Shown here one piece after another: positions 48,311 through 60,117 of a DNA stretch of 64,000 bases; position 1 is the stretch's first letter, and every line of letters begins with the position of its first letter. This DNA comes from Isoetes taiwanensis. Taxonomy: Eukaryota > Streptophyta > Lycopodiopsida > Isoetales > Isoetaceae. The position numbers and the translations under genes were made by a program. The notes under the pieces were generated by a model. It made no database searches and was not told the DNA's origin. It worked only from the letters and a program-made list of their open reading frames with translations. The stretch is from NCBI GenBank assembly GCA_021234155.1, contig JAJEKV010000005.1:5210952-5274951 (forward strand), written 5' to 3'.

Positions 48311-49642
48311 TATTTTGGCAACTTATTTAGTGGGAAAAAAGATGAATGAGCCAAACATGACTTGTGATCACATGCTTTATTACAAGACTGGTTACAACAT
48401 ACAGATGAGAATGAAAAATATAACCTCGGGGATGAAAGAAAGAATGTGAAACACCAACCCTTCACTTGCTTGGCTTGATTGATGCTTAACTTGCTTACTT
48501 GCCACCATATAGGCCACCATGCTGAATCCTTAAGAAGCACTGCCACAGATTCTCAAGTCGCATTAACAGCTTTTTTTGCTTTGGGCACAAACATGCATGA
48601 AGAACATGCTCAAGACTGCTGCAGAGTCCTTCATTTTAGACAAATACCAGACAACCAAGAAAAACTCTAACAAAAATGGCTGCAGACGATCTTGCTTGAA
48701 TCACAATGCACGGCAGATAAAAATATATTTGACGCTCAGGGTCCATTGAAGTGGCTTTCTAAAAGCCATCGCACCAAATATAATGCTGCCAAAAATGCTT
48801 ATCCATATCTATCATATCTTAATCTGAGATTTGGATCACTTACACTTTGGAGAAAGCGTCTGTCAGTTTGCATAATCCCTGGTCATTCTCTGGTGTGACC
48901 CACCTTTGAGCTCCATACAGTTTTGACTCACAGAGACGACACATACATAAAGACCAAAGAACCAAAGAACCAAAGAACCAAAGTTTTCAAAGGAAACGGA
49001 ATAGAAGCCTGATGTAGAAGGTCGGCCAGTGGCCATGGCCAAGCAACCAGAGTGCAAGATAGAGAAGATCTTAATTTTGTTAGAGAAATGTGGAACTGCT
49101 ACCTGAATTTGTGTATGGACCTGAATGCCTAGTTGAACCTGCAATCCGCCTGCTCGGGCTCTACATTTAAATTCCGACCCTTTGTGCTCTGCAAAAACAA
49201 TGGGATACATTAAGCAATGGGAGACATTAACTTCTCGGATCTGTTATAAGGATTTGCCTGATGAAAACTCAAGCCCATCAAGAGAGGATGAAATTCGAAA
49301 CTTGTTAGTGTTGCAGAAGAACAGAGCTTCAGCGGCAGAGGTCTTTCCAGGAGAACCCTAATTCCAGAAGAACCCTAAAGTAACACCTCTCGAGCCTTGC
49401 ATGCCATATTCCATTTTTTTTTTTTTCAATATATTACATTTTGTTTTTCAAGGGGTTAGACCATTGTCTAAGTGCCATAAAAAACAATGAAAGCGTATGC
49501 GCACTCTAGATGTACGCATTAGTACGTCAATTGAAATACGTCACAAAATCATAGCAAAACCTTAGTAAAAAACGTACAAAAATACAAAAGTAACCCCCTG
49601 TTATAATGCTACATATTCAACACGAGCGCTGAGTTGTCTATA

Positions 49643-49795
49643 GATGTGGATAAACATGGTAACAAAAAATAGAATGGTACATTAAAGTCACTATGGATAC
49701 TTTCATTCAGCTCATTGTGGTGACTCTTATGTTAAACTCTAACCCTGTGCATAGATAAATATGCATGAAAATATAAGGATGGAAGTGGCATGCTT
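49643..49795 (+). repeat. Direct repeat flanking captured gene, right
   Basis: This is the partner of 46751-46932, same orientation, about 2.9 kb away, with moderate divergence. Confidence 0.75.
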
Positions 49796-49852
49796 GATTG
49801 ACGCGAAAAAGCGCTGTCTCTAAACTAATACTAATATCTATGCCATCCTTTT

Positions 49853-50205
49853 ATTTGTAATAAGACCTTGCAATCATGACTGCAATTATCTGGGATTCTG
49901 TGTCACTATCTGTACTAATGTGTCTTACTAACTTTATTCACAAATGTTGTTTGTAATGCAGGAGGGACAAACTACCTTGCTGAGCTAAATTTTGGCAGTC
50001 TTATTGCTCTCTAATGGGAAATAGTTTGCACATCATGACTTTCCGCTCCTCATGTTATTTGTAATAAGACCCTGCAATCATGACTGCATTGCAATTATCT
50101 GGGATTCTGTGTCACTATTTGTACTAATATGTCTTATTAACTTTATCCAGAAATGTTGTTTGTGATGCTGGAGGGACAACCTACCTTGCTGATCTAAATT
50201 TTGGC
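49853..50205 (+). repeat. Tandem duplication, ~203-bp period
   Basis: The units at 49853 and 50056 begin ATTTGTAATAAGACCYTGCAATC and end with ACTACCTTGCTGA and AAATTTTGGCAGT. The second unit has an extra ATTGC near 50089. Confidence 0.9.
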
Positions 50206-51059
50206 AGTAGACGATAACATTTGGGAGGCAATGAAGATGCATGGAAAATACGGCTTTGATACAACAGATGTTGCAACATATAAAGTAGAAATATAAGCGA
50301 GCATGTATTATCTCATGTAGGTTTGTAAACATGGCACTTTATGGCCCATAATTGGATGGCGATGTTTCTAAAATCTAATGCATGATCCAAGCGTTCATGT
50401 GAACATAAAGCAGAATACAAACCATATGATTTAGCAATGTCCATTCTTATTTGTTCAGGTACAGTTCAGTCCATTCCATGTTATAGAGAACACATTCCCT
50501 AAAATCTATTAGATTTGTCTCTTCTAAAACCGTCCCATCTTCCTTCAAGTTCCTTTTAAATTAATAAGATCTTTGAAAACCATCCCTTCTTCCAGTTTTT
50601 AAGTTTCTTTAGACTGATGAAATGCTAGAACAGAAACGTTGGGTGTTAAGATATATGAAACAATATGGAATCTGAAGAACATTTGTCAATATTGAATTTT
50701 AAAAGTTCTTTGCAACCTTATACCTAATAGTTCATTGCAACCTTAACACAACCTAATGAGTTATTTTGCAACTTTACTCCTACGATGCTATCTTTTCAAC
50801 CTTACACCTTCAATAAAATATCCCTTCTTTGATCCAACAAGAGAAAACTATTTTCTAAATGGCTTTCACTGTCTATATTAATTGGATTTGCATTTTACCA
50901 CCTCCTCTGAGATTATCACGGGCCATTGTTTCTACTATCATTTCCCACCATCTTGATTTAAAACATACACTCACCATCCCCAATTGTTAGTTCTATAGAG
51001 CACAGCATCCACATACCAATACCGACATTCACATTAGTATTGTGAAAGCTCGGCCTAGA

Positions 51060-51088
51060 GCCCGGCAACGCCGGGCATCCATTACTAG
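51060..51088 (+). other. Helitron 3' hairpin and CTAG terminus
   Basis: A seven-base stem GCCCGGC/GCCGGGC with loop AAC is followed by 8 bases and CTAG at 51085-51088. This is the Helitron termination signal. Confidence 0.93.
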
Positions 51089-51863
51089 TCACTTTTAATT
51101 CCAAAGCGTGTGCCATTTTTTATGGAAATGAATTAAAATTCTATGTTAAACGAGTTGGGAATTTATTTCAAACGGATAATGTGCAATGTGACAATATTAA
51201 TGATCTGCATGCATCTGAAACAGAAATTTGGCATAATAGATTGGCACATACTCACTGCCATAACATAAACTTTATGGTAAAGAAAGGGTGGCTTGAGTGC
51301 AAAGAAACAAATCCAGAGAAGTTCACATGTGAAGGATGTCTTCTTAAGAAATTAAATAGATTACCTTTTGTCAAAAGTAAGAAAAGAGCAAGTGGTCTTT
51401 TTGATCTGATACACACAGACTTGTGTGGACCTATAAATATTAGGGGAATAACTAACAAGAGATATTTTATATCGTTCATAGATGATTATAGCTGATTTTG
51501 CAAAGTGTATTGCCTAGAAAAAAAATCTCAAGCACTGATTGCTTTCAAACAATATGTAAATGAGGTCGAAAGGGAAATTGGCAGAAAGGTAAAATGTGTC
51601 AGGTCGGACAGAGGAGGAGAATATCTCTCAACAAAGTTTAAGTTATATTAAATTGCTAATGGCATTAAAAGGCAAATGACATGCAGGTACAGTCCACAAC
51701 AAAATGGAGTAGCTGAGCGGAAAAATATAACAATTATGGCTGCTCTGAGGTCTATGATCAAACACTCTAGATTGCCAAACTACCTTTGGGAGGAAGCCCT
51801 AAAAACTGCCATAATGATTCAAAACATAATTCCTTCAGCAAGCTTGAAAGGTAATGCCACGGT
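51089..51863 (+). pseudogene. Copia integrase part, interrupted by stops
   Basis: The Copia reading frame resumes with the pre-integrase zinc-binding region (HNRLAHTHCHNINF and CEGCLLKK) and then the catalytic core. HTDLCGP holds the first Asp, SDRGGEY the second and NGVAERKN the Glu, giving the DDE triad. In-frame stops at about 51493 and 51648 break it. It ends at 51863 before reverse transcriptase, where other LTR-like sequence begins. Confidence 0.9.
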
Positions 51864-51868
51864 TCTAT

Positions 51869-52285
51869 TGTGATAGCAATAGAACTGACATTCCTTGGAT
51901 GGGGACGCCCTTCCTCGCCTCTCCTATTTATAAGGCTTCATTCTTCCTTTCCAGTCATCGGTGTTCTCTTTGCCTCCACAAGATTCATCCCATCTCACGA
52001 CCACAAGACTATTCTTCTACCTAGGTTACCTTTTGTGTGATTGCTTCCGAGGTGCTGCTGTCTTGTTCGGGTTCTTTGGCTTTTTCAAAGGTTAGTTTGT
52101 TCTGATGAATTGGTGTGTTCTTTTTCTGTGTGTTTGGTTCCGGTTTCAAGTAGGTTTGATTCGAGTGGTTTGTTTTGATCTGGTTCTAGTGGTTCTGCTG
52201 GATCGTTTACCTCCAGTTCTTCCATTTTGATCGTTTGCTTCCAGTTCTTCTGTTTGATCTGGTTCAGGTGGTTCTCTAGATCGTT
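51869..52285 (+). mobile_element. LTR-like promoter fragment
   Basis: It starts TGTGATAGCAATAGAAC, followed by TCCTATTTATAAGG (TATA box near 51925), a CT-rich leader, and then repeated GATCGTTTGCTTCCAGTTC-like words (52195-52285). It is cut by the repeat starting at 52286. It may belong to a different retrotransposon from the Copia piece. Only the promoter-like layout supports the call. Confidence 0.4.
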
Positions 52286-53876
52286 TGTGACGTCCCCTAC
52301 TCGTATACGGTGCACTCACCGTATACAAACAGGAGTTCATCCCCCATACCAGCTCCATGCTAATATAGGGCCCTCCACGTGTCATTGCAACCTTGATGAG
52401 TTCCAGTGGGAAGAATGAAGGGGTCATTTACCATGTCTCCCTTCAGGGCCTACCTAGCTGCGGAAGCGTAATATACATGTCAGTAGTACATACATCAACA
52501 TCACATGACCATCACGAAGGATGGCACATCACATATCTGCATAGACAAAGATCAGTACATCACATGGGGGAATCCTACCCAAGGCTCAGACTCAAGGGGA
52601 TGACTGACGACTTGGGTCTCCAGAGGTCATTGCAGACAGAATTCATGGTAATGGATTTGGCTGGCATAAGAGCATGGCTAAGGGTAGTCCACTCCATCCG
52701 CCCCTCCTGTGCACACTTTGCAGATTGGGTTGAAAAGTGTTAAGACCTGACTGTAGCCCGCCGGATGCATAGCCAAAGGGGCTATTCCTGGGTTGCATCT
52801 CCCCAGTTCCGATGGGACAGGTAGGGATCACTCCCTCCAGAGATCTACATGCTGACTCAAGGTGACTAGAGGACCACTGCCCTTATCCAACTTGAACCCA
52901 ATGGAGAGTGACGCATCACTCCACGGGTGTCGAGCCCATGCCTTGCCCACACGCAGTGGCAAGCCATTAGACCTAGTCCACAGGGATCCCCGATAGACTT
53001 TACACACCAGAGGGATCGTTCATGAGTCAGGACATGAACCTCCTTATGAGCCAGTCTGGCCCCTTCACCCACAACCCGGTGTGACTCTTGTACACAGGCC
53101 GAATTTACAGTGCACTAAAGAGGCTAACTAGGAGCATCAACTACCAGGCTTTAAGGTCTCTACCCCCCTTCCCAATACAATGAGTTCATAGAGATACATC
53201 ATCATACATATCACAGAAGAACTAAAGAACAAGCTCTAATCTATATCATAGAGTTAGGTTCTTTAGTTAGAGCTTGGCATCTGGGGATCTAAATGGCTGC
53301 TATGGGCAATTTAATAGGCTAAACCTACTGATTCAATGACTGAAGGACAGTTTAGGCTATTAAATTGACAAAATACCTGATCCCTGGCTCGCTCCTCCTG
53401 TTCTGAACTCGACCATCCTGCTGAAATGCTAGAAGATGAAGCTAGAAAGGGAAACTAATGAGCTAGATCGCTCAAACAGAGTCTGGGAGATGGGTTTGGC
53501 TCCTGGAGCAAGTAAAACAGAGCCCTAAAATGCTATGAACGAAAATAGCAAGTTAGGGTTTCCTTTCCCTATATAGACAAAGGGTTAGGGCTAGGGTTTC
53601 CAATTATCCCTTCAAGCATGTGGGATAATTGGGTATGGCCCACTTGCCTTTATTAACTAGGTGGCATAAAGTGTCCACATGGGAAAATGTGTACCTAGAT
53701 AAATGTGCACATGGGTAAATGTGCACATAAATATATGCACTCACCTTGCAAGTTGCCCCCTAGGGTGCTACCTGCTTGGCTACACGTCGGCGTACACGTC
53801 AGTCGGGGTGGCGTGTACGCGTGACGAGGCAGTACAGTATACGTCCTGGGACCGTATACTGTGCTGGAACGTCACA
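52286..53876 (-). mobile_element. LTR-like repeat, minus orientation (1.59 kb)
   Basis: The ends are TGTGACGTCCCC and GGAACGTCACA, an inverted pair of TGTGACGT type. On the minus strand a purine-rich GGTGGGGAGAA lies just before it, as a polypurine tract would before a 3' LTR, and a TATA-like TCTATATAGGG occurs near 53566. A related copy in the opposite orientation starts at 57928. Both ends contain hairpins (52303-52326 and 53831-53865). No reliable coding frame is evident. Confidence 0.6.
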
Positions 53877-56800
53877 TTCTCCCCACCTTGAAATGATGTT
53901 ATCCGCAGCATCGTGGGTACTCCCCACCTTGGAATATTCTTATCCTGCAATCAACTTGATGCATACAATTTATTATTATTATACTTACACAATTATTAGA
54001 ATTACTCTAGGGTAATGTTTAAGACATTACTGTACTATTTCATTATCCAATTAACTTATCACTTCATAACTTAATCAACGCAAGGTAACTACTAACCTTA
54101 CTTAATACAACATTTAAGTTTATCAAAGTTTATCAATTTCATACAAAATTTACACTTCCAAGGTACTCTTCATCCCTTGCGACACGTTATAACAAAATTT
54201 GTGTTGCAAGTCTTTGCACCTTGAAATCCTGCATTAGTTTTACAATATCTATAATTACATACTTACTAGCTTACACAAGATTTAAGCGATTAGTTTCAAT
54301 GGTAGAAATCACAACTACTCTAGAACTATCTATACAAGTGCTCGTGATGCGACTCCCCGCTGGTTCTTCGTTCTCATTGGCCTCCTGGATTCACACCACG
54401 CTAGAATATTAATGTAAAGTTGGTTATAAGGGAACCACCCCATCTATCTACATGAATGCATGACTAATCTCCCGGCGTAGGAAGAGGATGCTTCTTCCAT
54501 CGTGGCCGTGGAGACAACGCCCTATAATGCCTATATGCCGCTCATGCCTACACCTTTAGTTGCCTGAGACGTGGAGGATAAGGTCCTTCCCGTATTTGGG
54601 CGTGAAGGATAGGGTCCTCCCCGTAGGCATTGACTATAGGTGCTTTCCTATCAATGCATTCCTGAATGACCTCTTATCTCTTGAGGTCGTCTACTTCCGT
54701 GGGACGGAAGTAGACTTTTTAATCTACCTTCCACTCATCCAAGCAGAACCACGGTCATGCCTACATTGACATTACACCACGTCCTAGAGATCACCGTAGT
54801 GGTCTCATCATCAGTAACAACGCATGCAACCCATACCTAGCATAGGCTGCATGCGTAGATTAACTTGAAACCTGCATGATTTCTGCTGGCTCCTTTAATG
54901 CATGCGATTAACATAATTACCCTAAGGTAATATTTATGAATTAGCATTATCATAGTATCGGATACATTACTTCCGATAGTACAATTACATTTACTCTAAG
55001 CTTTGCAATATTTAACGACTTTTAGATCGTGATTATTTAAACAATAGATGTGCTTCTTATTCTCTTCCTTGGGTCCTGCTGCATTACCCTTGGAAGTATA
55101 TCCCTAAGATGCACTTAAGTATATCTGAATTCTATTTTCTATTTATATTTATAAGGACCCCGAGGTCATATAGCTAACCTTAGAAGGAATTGCATCCTTG
55201 CGAAGGATTAATTAACATGCTACCTCACATTATCGTTGTTATTTAACTTATTTCCCTATGATACATATACGTACGGCAACTTCTATGCAGTTATTAGGAT
55301 CTATATTTAACTTATCAATAAGACACATTAAAGCTTATAATACATGCGCACACCTTACCTAAGGCTAGAACACATCCACCCATTGAGCCGGCGTGGAGTA
55401 ATTTGGAGATGACTTGGTCGTTGCATTGCTCCCATACTTTTGCTCCAGTTCATTGCATCTGGAAATGCCTTCTAATCCCAATATGGATGTTAGCATCCAT
55501 ACATTTAACCTACTAGGCCCCATGGCCTTAGATCCTCGAGCTTGCTAGAAGCGCATCCACTCGTTGCCTGCTTGAAGTAGCAAGGTAACGTTCTTCCGAG
55601 TCGCTCGATACTTCAGTCTCCTTGAAAGTGGCTCCTCCTTGATGTAGAGGTTGACTTTGTTCGTTAGAAGCCTCTCATTGCTGGTGGTTTTGATGGCATA
55701 GTTGATCACTTGAAATCTTTTATGCCTGAAGGTGGCGCCGTTGAAAAAGATCTTTCATCTTGACTTCTTTGTCTTGGCAGCTAAAGGACGACTCTGGATC
55801 CGATATTGTTTCTTCGACTCCATCGACGTCTCATACGTCGAGTCCTCTTGTCGTTATTGTGTTGTCCGAAGAGTGTTGAGGATGTTGATTGCTTCACCCC
55901 TGCAAATTGCCTGACATCTCTTCCTTTGATCTGTTACGCTATGGGAGGGAAGGAATAAGAAGGGAACTATACATGCAAAGCATATAGCTTACATAATTAC
56001 AATTACTACTAGAGCTATTAGGTCCCCCTTGTGCCTCCCTTCGAGTTGCACACCTACTCCTTGGCAATGTCATCGGTGTTCCTCCGGTGCAATAGTGTTG
56101 GCGATCTATATCCTCCCTATTTGTCGTCGGCTTGTTTGTTTGTCGGCTATGGCACAACATGCTTTGCATCACATTCTAACTAAAGGTGTCTTTGGTCGTT
56201 GATGTTTTGACATTTCGGTCTGCTTCGATCCCCGTTCTTGGCGGTAATTGTTCCCCCCTTCATGATGCTTGAATTGGGCGTCTCTTGAGGTTGTGCGCGA
56301 TTCCTTTGGCTATACTCCTCTGGAGTTGTTCTCTTCCGCAGTTGTTCTTTGAATCGTCGATCTTTGGGTTCACCAAGTTGCATGCAAGTCTGCATGCAAG
56401 TCATCGGCGCGGCTCGCCTAGTTGAATCGTCCTCGGTTCGATTCGCCTAGTCGCTTCTCCATCGAGCTTCCAATCTTACTTGTTTGATCCCCTCAATCAC
56501 ATGGCTTGGACGTTGTCACGTTCTACGGTGCTATGCCATCTTCTTGTCTTGAGGTACCTTCCGGTGACTTTGATTGTGCTCGTCAGTTTTGATCCTCATG
56601 TTGCCTCTAGAGAGCTCGTGGAAGAAGTCGGTTGCTAGCACTTCTCCAGCTTTCAGTTCCTGACCTTTGTCCCTCTATGCATGTCGGTCTCTCTGGCAAG
56701 TAAAGCATCATGGCTCTCCTCCTGGCGGCTATGTTGTGGGATGATGGATCCTTATATCTCGCGTAGCTTGACCCTTGAGTTGAAGAAGTGTTTGCCTTAG

Positions 56801-57927
56801 ATATACTTTTGTCGTTGAATAGCGGCTATTATCTTGGACTCTCTTTTTCCGAAGGTGCTTCAGTTGCTATCCTTGTCATTAAGGTGTCGAATGCTTCTAC
56901 CTTGGGCATTTGATGTTCCACCTGTCGAAGATACGATCGGCTTCTTCTCTTCTAATTACTGGTAGGAGTACTTGACGAAGCCATCACCTGGTTGGTGAAG
57001 GCATATCTCCTCATCGTGGTGCCTTTCGTAAGTGCATCTCCATCTAATACGCGTGTCATGGCGCATCACCCTATATCACCACAAAGGTGGAATTATGATC
57101 GCCGAGATGTTGCCTTCTTAGTTGGCTTCTTGATGTCGATTCGTTCCTCCTTCTATTGTTGAGGCCACTTTCGTGTAAGTTAGATCAAGTGTTGCTGCCA
57201 CAAGATATAGTGTTGCGCCTGCGGCGATGTCTGGTCGTGCGATGATCTTGACATGACCGGTGTTGTCTCTTATTCGACATTGGGTGAATGGCGGTCTTCT
57301 ACTTGAGGGCACTTCTCAAAGTGTTTGGAGTCAAAGGTTTGCTTGGGCTCTGGTCGTTTCTCCCTTGTACTTGCTCTTTCATTTTGATCTTGGGCTATAG
57401 TTGTGCTTCCTTGCTTCCTCATTTGGTAGTCGAAGTGAAGGAGCTTCCTGATCTAAGAGCTAAATCCGTAAACATGACTCTAAACTCATGTTTCTCCATA
57501 TATATGTGAACACCCGAGATATACAATAGACATATATGCATTTATATTGGGATTTTAATTCATCCACTTTTCCAAAACAATTACGAAGATCTACTTAAAT
57601 GTTTATACTCCTTTAGGGTTTCCCCTCCTCCTATCGCGATTGATTCTTCGGTTTTGCTGCATCTTCTTCGTTCTAGTTGACTTGGGATTCCTTGAGATCT
57701 TTGCTACTATTGTTGACCTTCATGTACGATCGAGCTCGTCACCCCAAGTTCGCGAAGAGTGTTCGTCGATGTGATCCCTTGAAAAGATGCTCCTCCTTAA
57801 TGTGTATGTCGTGCGTGAGGAATCAATTGACCGCTAGGCGCCCCTACATGCGGTGTGTCGTTGCAAGGTTGCCCGATGCGGTGCCGTTGACGCTTGAGTA
57901 GGATCACCTGCTGTTGCAGTCGGGCAT
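53877..57927 (-). mobile_element. Internal region of the LTR-like element, no pol seen
   Basis: About 4 kb between the two inverted repeats. A minus-strand ORF at 55545-55754 (FFNGATFRHKRFQVINYAIK ... NKVNLYIKEEPLSRR) has a diverged plus-strand partner near 57780-57900 (LLNVYVVREESIDR). Minus-strand frames at 55939-56404 are hydrophilic and Arg/Gln/Asn-rich, Gag-like only in composition. No protease, RT, RNase H or integrase motif was seen. It is likely a non-autonomous retroelement interior. Confidence 0.4.
54689..54715. other. Perfect 12-bp hairpin followed by T5
   Basis: GTCTACTTCCGT and ACGGAAGTAGAC are separated by GGG and followed by TTTTT. No gene ends nearby. A role as terminator is not claimed. 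Confidence 0.85.
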
Positions 57928-59470
57928 TGTGACGTTCCAGGGGAATATATGCTATATATACGTATATTCCTGGACCCGTCACCATACAAGTCTACCCGAG
58001 TAGCCTTGTATGCATTGGAAAGTGGCAAAGGGGTGCACATCTAAGTTAATTGTTTAACTTTAGATAACCTTAGGATAAGACCCATTTCCACATGGCCTTA
58101 TCCTATTGGGCAACCGCCACACCGCGGCCTCATCCTAGTGGTGCCACGTGGCATCCCATGTGGACCCACACCTATATTAGCTCTAACCCTAACCTAGACC
58201 GCACCGACCTAGCACCTAAACCCTCATCCCTGGCCCCCAAACTCCGTTTCGAAAGCATGGGTCGTCGAGCCTAGCACCTGGGCGGCAGCCACGGAAGGTG
58301 TGTATGATCGTAGAGGGAGCAAGTCTTGAGCCACGTCAAGGAGCATGGAGATGCCGGGGATGGGAGGAAGCTACGGAGGAGGTAGGTTGAGTAGAGTCCA
58401 TGTTAGTTCATCCGGGAGTTAGCACTCGGATGGGTTAGTATCAGTAGCTAGAGTAGAGCCACCCTAGATCCTTTGTTGAACATCTTGAACCCTAATCAAT
58501 GAACCCTAACTAATAGTTAGATACATTATGATTAGGTTAAGATGTTCATATGATATTGTTCATGATGATTATGGGATGATGGTTGATCATGTTTGTTCCT
58601 CTTGTGTTGGGAAGGGGTAGAGACCTAGGGCCATATGTAGTATGTTCCTAGTATAGATCCCTTAGTTCCTATTAGATTGCGGCACGTGCATAGGAACCCA
58701 CCCGGGCTATGGAGGCTATGATGTGACTCAAAGCACTACACAGCGGGGCTAGAGGCAATGTGGAGGGAGGATCCTGCCAGAGTGGGGGCTACGGGGGATC
58801 CCGTAGTGGGCTAGGCTTATGGCGGTCACTTCGTGTGGGCGGGCATGGGGTCCCACACCTCACGGGGCGAAGGTGTTTCCCCCCTCTCAAGAGTTGCAAG
58901 TGTCGACTTGGCTCTTGTTTTGGGGGTTCGGTCAGTGCAGAATCGTGTGTGCCCGCGATTCTCTAGCCGCCCGTGGAGCCTCTAGACCCGGGAAGGGGAG
59001 ATGCAACCTTTCCTACCTTGTCGGACCAGGGAGATGCAACCTGGAGTAGTCCCGATGGGTGATGCCATGGGATTGCATATCCGGAAGGTTAGAGTCATGC
59101 CACAGCTTGATCTAGCCCATCTGCAAAGTATGCATAGGAGGGGCGGATGGGTGGTCAACCCTAGCCATTTGTCTTATGCCAGCCCGCCATTGTTATGACT
59201 CGGTCCGCTCTATCTTGAGGCCTATCCAGTCGGTCGACTTCCTTATGTGTCAGATCCACGGGTAGGAGCTCTCACGTTTTATGGTATGTGGTTATGTTCT
59301 TTGCACCTTTGGATATGTGATGGACTACCCTTCGAGGTAGTATTTGTATTGTTGATGCTAGTTCTGACATGTTTATCGCTTCCGCTGTTATAGGAGCCCA
59401 TAGGGGAAGGGCGCCAAGACACCTTAGTGTCCCCTCCCGCACTAGGGTCACCTTAGAGTCTTGGGGTAGG
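57928..59470 (+). mobile_element. Second LTR-like repeat, plus orientation, truncated
   Basis: It begins TGTGACGTTCCAGGGG. Around 59100-59160 it carries CCATCTGCAAAGTATGCATAGGAGGGGCGGATGG-type sequence, which is the reverse complement of 52690-52735. Similarity to the 52286 repeat can be followed to about 59450, but no matching ACGTCACA end was found. Confidence 0.55.
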
Positions 59471-59579
59471 CGGAGAACTGGGCGTGTTGGCCGGATGGGG
59501 ATTTCTGCCGAGTGTACGGCCCGGCCAGTATATTTAGCGAGGGCGTCCACAATGGTATCGGGCGATGTTCTTGGTTGAC

Positions 59580-60117
59580 CAGGAACTAGCACTGACCATA
59601 ACCTTGAAAGTAGTCTAACAAGCTTATAGGGGTGTGAAATAAAAATTTCCACCATCGAACCTCGAAAATAAGGGAAAAATTTTTTCTCTTAGGTAGTGGG
59701 TCCGAAATTGGCTTAAGTGTTAGACGAAGAAATGAATAAGTCGAATTCATCTTCTAGTAAATTGGTGTGGAAATTATGTATCTGCATCAAATTTCACATA
59801 AAATGGGTCGAAGAATCATGCCAATCGGAGACCCGAGTGAAAAATGGCGCGAATCCATAATTAGCACATCAAACCATTAGGGAATTCGAAAATTTAAAGT
59901 AAAATACAAAGTTAATATATACATTAATAATTAAATAATTACTAAATATGGTGTAATTAAGAAGGGAGGCTATAATAAATAGGGGTAATTATGGTGGGAG
60001 AATATTCCTAGGGACCCTCCTTTTTAAATATCTGACACCTCATTCTCTCTCTCCAACCCTTCACCTTCACCTCTCTCTTGATCAGCCTTACGTCACCCAT
60101 TTCTTGAACCACAAGAC
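59580..60117 (+). promoter_or_regulatory. Putative leader/promoter of the H3-like ORF
   Basis: The A+T-rich stretch contains AATTTCACATAAAATGGGTC and CGGAGACCCGAGTG phrases common in plant LTRs. A TATA-like TTTTTAAATATC near 60021 is followed by a CT-rich leader (TCTCTCTCTCC) about 60 bases before the ATG at 60118. The arrangement suggests a transcribed unit, probably a retroelement 5' region. Confidence 0.35.

Larger units (their letters stand above)
44147..51088 (+). mobile_element. Non-autonomous Helitron (6.94 kb) with captured gene pieces
   Basis: The 5' end is TCTACTTTATTAATTTGGG, preceded by A. The 3' end is CTAG, followed by T. Eight bases before CTAG lies the hairpin GCCCGGC-AAC-GCCGGGC. 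These are the defining Helitron features, including insertion between A and T without target duplication. The two Copia flanks abut in the same reading frame once the block is ignored, confirming both edges. No Rep/helicase ORF is present. It carries gene fragments and local duplications. Confidence 0.92.

Noticed and set aside
54689-54720. Bacterial-type terminator
   Set aside because: All context is plant nuclear and retroelement-like; no gene ends here.
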